From Dichetophora obliterata (Eukaryota > Arthropoda > Insecta > Diptera > Sciomyzidae): a DNA stretch of 64,000 bases. The notes beneath the pieces are model-generated. The model ran no database searches and had not been told where the DNA came from. It saw only the letters and a list, made by a program, of their open reading frames with translations. The position numbers and the translations under genes were made by a program. The DNA lies in assembly GCA_963920525.1 (NCBI GenBank), contig OY986436.1, forward strand, positions 8,328,001 through 8,392,000, in the 5' to 3' direction. This document shows, piece by piece, positions 55,162 to 64,000 of this stretch (the first letter of the stretch is position 1; every line of letters begins with the position of its first letter).

Positions 55162-57190
55162 TCATACATCACGAGCCATAATGATTAAAGTTAGGTTGTC
55201 TTTAAAGGATTTACGTGAAACATTATTAAAAATATCAGAGACAGATAAGAATGAATTAACTTCCTTAACACAACGCGCTATTGGTTTGTTTTGAGCATAA
55301 TTAGATCTATAGACCGCCTCACGAAAATGAAATTGACTGCGCAGATGACGGGAAGGAGTTAAAAAATCCAGTTGGGCTAATAGTTCAGGGCATTTAATGT
55401 TAAAGTGTAAAAGATCCCATATAAAAATTATGGAAAAAATCTTTCGTCTTATCGAAAGTGGAATTAAGTTAATAAGTGCACAACGCGTAGCGTACGAAGG
55501 CATTTCTGGGACATGCCAGTTAAGTTTGTGCCACATGAACCTCGTAAAATGTCTTTGAACCGCCTCGATTCTTATAGAGTGAAGCTGATATGACGGATTC
55601 CAAATAGTGGAACAATATTCCAAATGCGGTCTAACCAGAGATGAGTACAGGGTTTTAAGAGCGTAAGGATCAGAAAAATCTTTCGAGTTTCTTTTTAAAA
55701 ATCCCAACATCGAATTAGCTTTAGAAATAATTAAGTCAATATGGTCTTTGAAATTAAGTCTAGAATCAAGCAGAACACCCAAGTCTTTTTTCATAGAAAC
55801 TCTTTCTAAAATAGTTGCATGTATCTTGTAATTATAGAAAGAAGTAGGAATAGACCTTGAAAAAGTAAGCACCTGGCATTTCTTAATATTAAGAGGAAGG
55901 TCATTTAGGAGACACCAATTAGCGATAGAATCTATGTCCATTTGAAGATGTCTAGAATCAATTACCGACTCAATAGCATGAAATAATTTAAGGTCGTCAG
56001 CGAATAGAAGATCATTGATAAAAAGTAGAAAGAGAAGAGGCCCTAAGTGGCTGCCCTGGGGGACGCCTGACGTAACTAATATCGGAGATGAGTAGCAAGA
56101 ATTAATTTTAACTCGTTGATGACGATTCAAAAGATAGGATTCAATCCAATCAAGTAGATGAGAGTGAAACCCTAATGCGGAAAGTTTATAGAGTAGAGAT
56201 TTGTGATTAACTTTATCAAAAGCCTTTGCAAAATCAGTGAAAATTACGTCAGTTACAAGTTTTTTAGAGAAATTATCAATAATATAAGTACAAAATATAT
56301 TTAAATTAGTAACAGTCGATCTATAGGATATGAAGCCATGTTGATTATTGGAAATTATATTTCTAGCATAAAAAGATAGTTTATCATATACTATTTTTTC
56401 AAATAACTTGGGAATGCATAAGAGTTTACTTATTGGTCTATAGTTACAGACATCCTGCTTGGGACCAGACTTATGAATTGGCACTATAGAAGATTTATAG
56501 ACTATAGAAGTAGTTTTCAACATCAATTTCACGAATCGTTTCAAACTTAAAAGACTGTGGTATAGTCAGGTTGTTACAGTAAAGCGAAGAGGTATCATTA
56601 GAGGTAGACAAAATGTCAACAAAAAATTATTTAGAAGATCAGGATCTTCATTGCATTCAGTACAACTTTTTTTATTACATAACCCAAGTCTTTTTATGTT
56701 GTTCTACAACGTTTGGAATTAAGGGATAAATCTAGTTTCTCAGAAAAAAATCGTGTCAAGCAAAAAGATTCCCAGTTTTCAAGAGAAGGTCTGATTTTTC
56801 ATATTTTCTATAGTTTGTTTGTGAACCAGGGACATTTTTCATGGTTGTCGTACGTAGTGCTACATGTTTATCAAAAAAATATGTAATCGGTGCTAAAAGC
56901 GACCTAAGCTTATCGTTTATATTATGGTGAAGCCAACATTCATTGAAAGATAACATGGACATATCGAGGTACAGGGACTGATAGTTAATGTGTTTAAAAT
57001 CACGGAAAGAAAAAATTTTTAGAAATTGCATTACGAGACAAATTAACATTTAACGAACAAACAAGTCGTGGTCAGAAAAAAAATAGAGTTGATCGAATAG
57101 AGAAACTACTGAAGGATCAGAAACAATAAAATAATCAAGTAGACTAGGAGTGAAATTATTGCAGTACCGCGTGGGTACAGTATCATTTAC
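55162..57190 (-). pseudogene. non-LTR retrotransposon A (CR1/Jockey-group), endonuclease end to 3' end
   Basis: The C-terminal end of an APE-type endonuclease appears near 57155-57070 (TPSLLDYFIVSDPS, FFSDHDL). A linker frame 57049-56756 follows, with MLSFNECWLHHNINDKLRSL, then RLGLCNKKSCTECNEDP near 56680. The main frame 56544-55162 (460 codons) holds NYRPISKL, VIFTDFAKAFDKVNHKSL, SGVPQGSHLGPLLFLLFIND and the catalytic LFADDLKLF, then a C-terminal region with HLEYCSTIWNPSY. The segment between FINDL and FADD is about 10-14 residues shorter than in relatives, an in-frame deletion that leaves the frame open. The 3' region ends at about 55010 in an AATAAATTAAT-type tail next to element B. Confidence 0.88.
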
Positions 57191-57204
57191 TGCTGATCGT
57201 GTTT

Positions 57205-57500
57205 CTTTTCAAAAACATCTCATGCCTGCTTCTTTTCCTTGATTTTTTTCCATAAAACGCTACTGAATTTTTTGTCTGCGGTTCCATTTGCACGAATTGC
57301 AAAAAAATTGGTTTTAACAAAATCGCCTGTGATTTTAGCTCCACAACTTTGCAGTCCCAGAATTATCAGTCTGTACTCTTCTGGTAGTCCAGATAGCAAG
57401 AAAGACCCTACCCATTCGTCGCTTACTTCGAAATTAATGGCATTTAGCTTATTTGTAGTTGCTATAATTTTCGTTCATCATCGGAAAATTCTTTCCCTGC
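57205..57500 (-). pseudogene. Ty1/copia gag fragment
   Basis: On the minus strand KLNAINFEVSDEWVGSFLLS is followed by GLPEEYRLIILGLQSCGAK and ITGDFVKTNFF. The pattern DEWxxxxLLxGLPEEY...ITGDxVKT is that of the copia-type gag (UBN2/gag-polypeptide) domain. A TGA and shifts break it, and it stops at the edge of non-LTR element A. It probably belongs to the same copia insertion as 52061-52790, since both read on the minus strand and flank the non-LTR copies, but integrase and most of RT are missing. Confidence 0.7.
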
Positions 57501-57527
57501 AAACATTTTCAATCACCTGAGAGCCAC

Positions 57528-57856
57528 CAGGGAATCGCTTGGAAGATAAGTCAATGGCCAGCGAGCTTATTCGGGAGTCGTTCGGGAATCGCCAGCTGTA
57601 AGCAGCTGAGGCCATAAAAGTGATTCGCAGGGAAGATTTGCGAACGAATCGTCCAAATTGTTCGTTAGCGATTCGCTGGGAAGAGTCACTAACGAATCGC
57701 CGAGAGGGGTCTTAAGCGATTCGCCTGGAAGATTTGCGAACGAAGTGCCTAAAGGGTTCGTAAGCAATTCGCTGAAAAGAGTTTCAAACGAATCGCCAAG
57801 AGAAGACCTTAGCAATTCGTGGGAAGAGTCGTACACGAATCGGCAAAAAGAGTCTA
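57528..57856 (+). repeat. 48-bp tandem repeat, about 6 units
   Basis: Units alternate CGATTCGCTGGGAAGAGT and AACGAATCGCCGAGAGG-type halves, with a period near 48 bp. Because 48 is a multiple of three the array is open on both strands (57658-57921 plus; 57567-57962 minus), giving repeats such as SDSLGRVTNESPRGVL. No ATG context or homology supports a gene. The array resumes at 58011-58080 beyond a palindromic insertion. Confidence 0.85.
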
Positions 57857-58010
57857 AGGTTGCAAACAGAGTGTACGCCGAAGCAGATAGGCAGGTAGAC
57901 AGGTGCAGGCAAACTATGTGAACAAGCGAGATAAAAGTTATTTCTATCTCGTTTCTTCGCATGTTACTGCGTGCGCTTGTCTGAATCGGCGTTCACTCTG
58001 TTCGCTACCT
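57857..58010. mobile_element. palindromic MITE inside the 48-bp array
   Basis: AGGTTGCAAACAGAGTGTAC and, from the other side, AGGTAGCGAACAGAGTGAAC start arms that match at about 25 of the first 30 positions. The arms converge on GCGAGATAAAAGTTATTTC and CTATCTCGT near 57935. The target duplication is unclear. Confidence 0.75.
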
Positions 58011-58379
58011 TAAGCAATTCGCCGACAAGAGTGGCACACGAATCGCTTTTAGGGATCCTCAGCGATTTGTTGCGAAGCGTCTTTGTTGTTTTTCATGTTT
58101 TTGTTTTTTTTTCATGTTTTTCGAAAATCTATTGGTTGATGTTAAACTTTTTAAAAAAAATATAGTTGAACGTGGCAAGCTGTTTTATAGGGGACATTCT
58201 TTGTCAAATCGGGTGAAAAACAAATAGTGCTGATATGAATATTTTCAGTTTCCATGTCGCAATTCATTAAAAAAAAAGTTTCTAAATTTTTCGATGATTA
58301 TTCTTACTGAAGAAGTTAGATACAATAGCCTTGCTAAATATTCGTACAATCGATCTTTAAAATTTTTGAATAAGCCGTC

Positions 58380-58600
58380 TTCGAACGATCGCCGGAATAA
58401 GCAAAGGACGGTTTTGATGATTTTTCTTGAACCACGAGTTCATGGCTTGGACGATTGAAAAGCGATTCATCTTCCAACAATCGCCGGAATGAGCAAAGGA
58501 AGATTTTGATAATTTTTCTTGATTTGCGCACTCTTCGCTTGGCAAATTGAAAAGCGACCCATCTTCCAAAGAACCCTTGGGCGACACTCGCAAGTGCTAC
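58380..58600 (+). repeat. tandem duplication of about 108 bp
   Basis: CGCCGGAATAAGCAAAGGAC, GATTTTTCTTGA, GATTGAAAAGCGATTCATCT and TCCAACAATCGCCGGAATGA with GATTGAAAAGCGACCCATCT mark two copies. Minus-strand frames (58334-58593) are translations of this repeat. Confidence 0.85.
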
Positions 58601-61250
58601 GCTAAATCAACTTCTCTTCCAATCGTCTTCCAAATGTTTTCAGGGTTCATATCTCTTGCTGATTTTTACAATCTCCCAGATTTCTTCCATTTCGAGAATG
58701 GTGCGCATTGCAAACGCCCATTGCGAATATTTTCACGTTCCTTAAGCTTTTCTGGCTGTGGCCAGTTGCGGGAGCTCGCCATTTCAAAAAATTCCTTTTA
58801 ACAAAAAATCTAATTTTTTTTTTTATTTTAAAGCAAAAAAAAAAAATTACAAAATTTCCTTTTCAAATATTTTATGAGACTTGAAATGCGCAGGTTCATT
58901 ACCAGTTTGAAAAGAGTTTTGTTGAGAAGTGGAAACTTAGCATAAAATAATTTGATAAGATACAATTTGACAACAATGAAGTATTGACATGAAATTGTAC
59001 AGTGTTGCATACAAAGTTTAATTCGTATTTCAACTAATAAAAGTAAAAATTTACAGAAATCTAATATATGATCTCGCCATGTGAGTAGCTGCAATATTAT
59101 AAAATTTTTTGCCTTGAGCGGCCGCCCAAAAAACAGCCCAAAGTCGCCACGGAATATGCAGAAACTTTGAAATAGTCTGGCGGATGGCAACAAAATGGAA
59201 TGATGTAAGCTTTTGTTAATATTTCCTAACTTCTCTAAAACTGTAATCTCTAAAAACACTGGGCGTTTGGAAAAGCCAATTGAGCACACGGGTGCGTGGG
59301 ATAAAAATGAATCAGCGATTTAAGCACCTTTGGTATGGCTGCAATTAAAGGAGCAACACCTTCTGGAAGTTTTGGTACTGTTGAAGCAATCCATCTCTCA
59401 TACAAAAAAAGTAATCAATATTTAATTAATTAAGACACACTAAACTTTCGAAAAAAATACTTGGCAAACCTCAAATTATGCGTGTAATTTTGATTTAAAA
59501 AAAAAAAATAAAATAAATACTTCTGGTTGCCTAAAACTTAAACATTATGTACCTTTCTATTTTTAAAATTTTTTGATTATTTACAAACTATATTAAAATT
59601 ATTTTTTGGATAAAATAATTTTGCCTAAAATAATTTTGCCCTTATATAATTAAATTACTAAAATATAAATCCTTTTCAATGATTTGAAATGGCAAGCTTT
59701 TTAGGCGTAAGTTTTAACATTCCGTATCCTAAAAGTGGCAAAATATTCTTATATTCATACACAAAGAGAAACATATACGTTAAACATGTATTAATTTATT
59801 TTAAGCACATCAACAACCACACCAGCAATACCAGCAACAATAACAAATCTACGATTGCATACAACAACACGTGCTATCACGAGACACTCACAAACATTTG
59901 CATTGTTTTAATAGTAATAAACTGACTCGCACACACATACATACATGCTCTGCCTGCTTGCACGTCTAATTTAATGTTTAAAATGCTATTTTTGTAAATA
60001 TTATCAGAAAAGTTATGAAAATGAGGAAAAAAGAAAAAAGAGAAAAAACACCCAAAAATATTAAAAAATCTGCAGCAGTAAGAAAACTTTTGCAGCAGCT
60101 TAATTTGCAAACTTTTTACTATATGTTAATTTCACACACACCATTTAAACGCATAAACACACACACACACAAACACACTCATTCTGGCACTTAAATTCAC
60201 ACTCTAACTTTCGCCAACTGTAACGCAGGCTGCTCGTGTGCTCGTTGCTGGTGTCTAAAAGTATGCAACACATAATTTTCAACACTCTGTTCTCGTTGTC
60301 GATGTCCTCGTAGACTGCTGCTGCATTCGTTTACTATCGCTGACTATGGCAAAGTTCAGGGTTTGCAACTTAGCCTTAGTCACAAGCGCGCAGTGCAACT
60401 GCTTTAACTGCATCTTCACACTGCTTCGCTATTCTACGGCAGCGCATCCCAATTTTATGCCTCAGCTTTCAGCAGTTGTTGCTTTCGTGAAATAATTGAA
60501 ATTAAATTGTTTTTATATGAGTGTGAATATGAGTGTGTGTGTGTTCGTCAAAATCGCTCCAATTTGCTCGTAACTCCATGTGTAGAAATTGTAAAAATTC
60601 AAACATCATCAGTTCGACGGGCACCACAAGGTTTTTGAGGGTGGTTTGGGTTGAGGCAATAAACCTCATTGCGTTTATTTAGAGAAAACTATTTATTTTC
60701 TTCTTCATTGTTTTTTAATTTTATTTTTCTTTTTGTTTTTGCCTTCAGTTTTCTGCTTGAAAACACTGCAACGCGTTGAGCCATGATTTCCACTCACTCA
60801 ACTAGACAAATATTTTCGAGGCTATTTAAATTTTAATTTGTGGCAAATATTTAAATTCACACCCTGAGAAACAGCAGCAGAACTACCACCAGTAGAGCAG
60901 AGAACCAAACAGCAGAGAACCAAACAGCAGCTGCAGTCAAGTGGAAAAATTGTAGAACTGTTTGAAATATATAATAGCAAATATTATAATAGCACAACAA
61001 AGAAGTTTGTTCAAAAATTTTCAATTAAGTGAAGAGCGTGGTCGTCTAGCAGACGCGCTGGAAATTCCATTATTATTGTGTGAAACAACTTTTCGATTGG
61101 TTTACTTAAATTTAAGTTTTTAATAAGCTGCAAACAACTATTGTTTATAAGTGGCACAATAGAAAGGCATGTTTTGGATATGTTTAAATGGCATGCTTTT
61201 AGAGGCAGTTGTGCATATTTCAAGGAAAACTTTTGATTGAAGTTACTTTA
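58601..61250. other. no gene recognised; microsatellite-rich middle part
   Basis: Contains (CA)n near 60156-60176, (GTG)n near 60532-60542 and CAG-rich tracts near 60870-60930. The 153-codon minus frame at 58828-59289 is the longest frame but begins in a poly-A/T tract and shows no family features. Confidence 0.5.
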
Positions 61251-63440
61251 TTTTGAATGATTTTCAAAATTTATTTTTAAATTTATTTTAAATGTAAATA
61301 TCTTAAGAATAAGGGTAGTTTTTTCAATGTTTTAACATAATAATAGATGTTTTTGAGGTTGTATGTAAGGTTAGAAAGGATTTGTTTGTGAATAGAAAGA
61401 ATACATTAACTACAAAAAGAAAAACAAATTGGATGGAAAACAAATTTTATTGTATATAATCAAGGCTGGGCAATAAAAATTACATGCGTAAATGATTGCG
61501 GCAAGGATAAGAATTATTTTAATACTAATTTCTCATAAAAATACGCTTTCTAAAGTAAGTAACAGTGGTTTTCACTAATATTTTATAAAAGTAATCCTTT
61601 AAAAGCGAAAGTAAAAAGCGATCGATTACTGAAATCCTTAAAATAGGAAAAACGGTAATACAATTTAAGTAATCCTTCATCGAATGGGCTAAGATTACGA
61701 TTAACGCAAAAATATTTTCAACTTTTTCAAAATTACGATTACTGCAATCTAGGGCATCCCATTTCGAGACGCTTCAACAATCCCGGGATTTCGGGATTTG
61801 AAAAACACAATCGAATATTTTGGAAGACGTAATATGATGTTTCAAAGTAGATATCGAGAGCTTATATTCAACATGACCTATCTACATTTTCCATGAAAAT
61901 GAGTTTTTATGGCAAAGAAATTGTTGACTCATCTGCCACCTATGAGATTTATTTTAATACAAAAAAAAAGTTTAGCAAAGTTTTTCCCCTAAATGTTTGT
62001 TTTATCTACAATACAGTTTTTTGTTTGTGAATACAAAATGATTCATCTACACAATTTTTCGGGAATATTTAAGAAAATTATAACGCATTTACGTTAGACT
62101 ACAATTGCAGGGAATATAGATAAGGAGATGCATTGAAAAGCATAGAAGTAGATTATGTATCATCAGCGGATATTGAACAAACAACAGGTGGTTTTATAAT
62201 CGAATGAAATTGTCTTGGAAAATTAATAAATTTTAATGCAGATTCGGACTATAACTCGGCAATGGGTCTTATCCACAGAAGGAAGAGAAATCGTGACGCT
62301 AATTTGCATACTGCTCCGCTGCCTATCAAGCAAAAAAGTGCAACCATTTCCAATTATTGAAGTGTGTAATTTTATCAGAATATTAATATTTTTAAGTTAA
62401 TATTGAAAAAATGTAAGCAATCACATTAATAGACCCATATCATTCTTTACTGTTTTTTTATATTTCTATCTTGTTTCTGTTAATATTGTTATCAACAAAT
62501 TTTTCTTCAAATCTGCATAAAAACGTCAATGAATTCACGAAAAACTTACGTTTCCTATTGAATAAAAAGACATATATACTAATTTCATTTATATAAAAAA
62601 AATTATTTTAAATACAAAACAACCTATCTACACTTCAAAGAAAAGCACGAGATTTTACAAATATTTTTTTGTTTCAGGAAGCTTTTCATTCTTTTAATAC
62701 AATATTCTGGTACTTTGGTTGGTGAATTTTTGTACACTGAAAGACTTAAATGGTTTTTTGCTCTCCTGAAAAAAGTTTTTTTTTGTAGATAGATCATATT
62801 GAATACAATCTTTCGATATGCTTTGTTTTACAACTCATAACATTGTAGAAGATTTTAAAAAACTAAAAAATCCTGTTCGATTAAATGCTTCGATATTATA
62901 TGTTACTTTTTTCTGAAAAACAAAGATGAATTATTTAAATTAAAAATTAATAAATTGAGATTATTCCGACGAAAAAATATTAAATAGATTAATAATTAAA
63001 GTATTTCTAAGTAGTAATTTTTTGATATTCTGTGCGCTTTACATTTTAGTTTTTCTTTGTAAGTATTTTGTAATATTTTGCACAGTTAGTTCAAGAAAGT
63101 TTTGTAATTTATAGTAAAATAGTTTTGACGTCATTTATTTTATAGCTAGTTAAAAATTTTTTATTTAAGTATTATTTAAATCACTTTTCAGTATTTTCAG
63201 GAAAGTATCATGTGTTTAAAACATTAAGTTATTTTGCACAGCTGGTTTAAAAAGGTTTTTTTTTAAAAAGGTTTTTCTTAGGTAAAATCATTGAATTTTT
63301 ACATGTTCTTAAAATTATTTTTTTAAAGAAAAGAGAAAAGTATAAAAATTTTAGTATTTTTAGCAGGAATTTTGTGATTCTTTGTACATCTTGTTTAAGG
63401 AAGTTATTTTTTTTTAGTGTTTAAGGCCACATTTTGGTAT
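61251..63440. other. AT-rich, nothing recognised
   Basis: No frame over about 70 codons and no inverted or tandem repeat of note. A small hairpin, AATCCCGGGATTTCGGGATT, lies near 61779. Confidence 0.5.
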
Positions 63441-63447
63441 ATCTAAT

Positions 63448-63656
63448 CTTAATATATAAATGGCAAGCACGCTGCTCCGTGTCCAATATCTCTCAAACAC
63501 TTCAGCCTGAAAGTATGCACATCTTAATACATAAAAGGCAAGCATGCTGCTAGGCACACAGTATTTCTTAAATTGTAATTATTTTTTGACAGTAACTTAA
63601 TTTTACAAGACACACTGTTCTCAAATTGTTCAGCCTGAAAGTATGCACAGAAAATA
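63448..63656 (+). repeat. short repeated modules
   Basis: CTTAATATATAAATGGCAAG with CACGCTGCT (63448) recurs as CTTAATACATAAAAGGCAAG with CATGCTGCT (63524). CAGCCTGAAAGTATGCACA occurs at about 63504 and 63632. Confidence 0.85.
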
Positions 63657-63746
63657 TATTTGATTCTTATCAGTGACAATATTGGGATTTTACAATAGTA
63701 CGTTTTTGATCTGACTATCTCTTTTTAGCATAGTTTTATAAAAGAT

Positions 63747-63997
63747 TTGTAAGGGGGTTTTAGTCAAAGGCTGAGTTATGTTCAGCGGCTCCAGCGTCAA
63801 ACAAAAGACCCTCAAACTGCTGTCCTAAATAAATAAGAAGACTTGTTGATTTTAATTCTCGGATTATATTTTTCTGCTTTATTGTTAAAGTTGAAATTTT
63901 TAGGAGTGTGTACAATATTCAAGCAGGTATGTATATTTTTCTCTTAGTGTAATCTTATGAGTAAGTCTTTCTTATTACAATACACAACGTTATAGGA
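63747..63997 (+). repeat. LTR-like repeat, uninterrupted copy
   Basis: Carries the modules TGTAAGGGGGTTTTAG, CAAAAGACCCTCAAA, AATAAATAAGAAGACTTG, AGCAGGTATGTATA, CTTATGAGTAAGTCTTTCTT and CAACGTTATAG in the same order as 10739-11650, without the 660-bp interruption. About 250 bp, running to the window edge. Confidence 0.6.
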
Positions 63998-64000
63998 ATA

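Noticed and set aside
57567..57962. 131-codon minus-strand repeat protein
   Set aside because: The 48-bp array is open on both strands by its length; nothing supports expression.
58828..59289. 153-codon minus-strand frame
   Set aside because: AT-driven composition, starts at a homopolymer tract, no recognisable domain.

Overview
The window is a transposon graveyard from an animal nuclear genome, almost certainly a dipteran insect. It is strongly AT-rich, full of short microsatellites (CA, TA, CAA, GCA), and nearly every recognisable coding stretch belongs to a eukaryotic transposable element. There are no bacterial features, no convincing tRNA or rRNA gene, and no host protein gene that I can defend. 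A tRNA-like SINE-type segment near 22.5-22.8 kb resembles, from memory, a repeat common in tephritid fruit flies, so a tephritid is my best but unproven guess.

Layout. 0-0.7 kb: end of a pogo/Tigger element (minus). 1-2.5 kb: a repeat present twice. 2.7-4.4 kb: decayed Loa/I-like retrotransposon. 4.5-4.9 kb: foldback. 5.1-6.2 kb: TA-flanked inverted-repeat element. 6.3-7.4 kb: a 1.2-kb CTATA array. 7.5-9.8 kb: microsatellite-rich unique DNA. 9.8-10.4 kb: MITE. 10.7-11.65 kb: LTR-like repeat, with a partner at the right end of the window. 12.6-14.07 kb and 14.95-15.91 kb: two non-autonomous elements with exact 8-bp target duplications, separated by a 13-unit 52-bp minisatellite. 17.4-19.1 kb: second decayed Loa-like copy (minus). 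19.1-23.6 kb: unique DNA with a SINE-like piece and a tandem repeat. 23.7-31.4 kb: a Tc1-like transposon split by a full-length Loa-clade retrotransposon (24540-30315), abutting a fragment of another Tc1-like element. 32-32.8 kb: a third Tc1 remnant. 33.4-34.6 kb: element with 24-bp internal repeats and a transposase-like ORF. 36.0-36.4 kb and 52.9-53.4 kb: two copies of one foldback family. 37.3-38.5 kb: mariner-like pseudogene. 38.7-42.7 kb: a 3.95-kb element with about 470-bp terminal inverted repeats, a spliced transposase-like gene and a THAP exon. 42.9-46.35 kb: a BED-type hAT transposase split by a second hAT. 47.87-48.0 kb: piggyBac-like MITE. 51.5-57.5 kb (all minus): copia gag and copia RNase H fragments flanking two non-LTR copies, plus a non-LTR ORF1 piece. 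57.5-58.6 kb: tandem repeats and a palindrome. The remainder is AT-rich DNA in which I see nothing.

The best-preserved unit is the Loa-clade element: both ORFs are open, every catalytic motif I checked is present, and a perfect 13-bp target duplication lets the host Tc1 reading frame be followed across the insertion. The most interesting is the 38.7-42.7 kb element. Its long inverted repeats, introns, THAP exon, hAT-like D...D...C/H...ER motif order and candidate 8-bp palindromic target duplication do not fit a superfamily I can name with confidence. The genes do not form a pathway: each serves the mobility of its own element, and the nesting gives a relative order of insertion.
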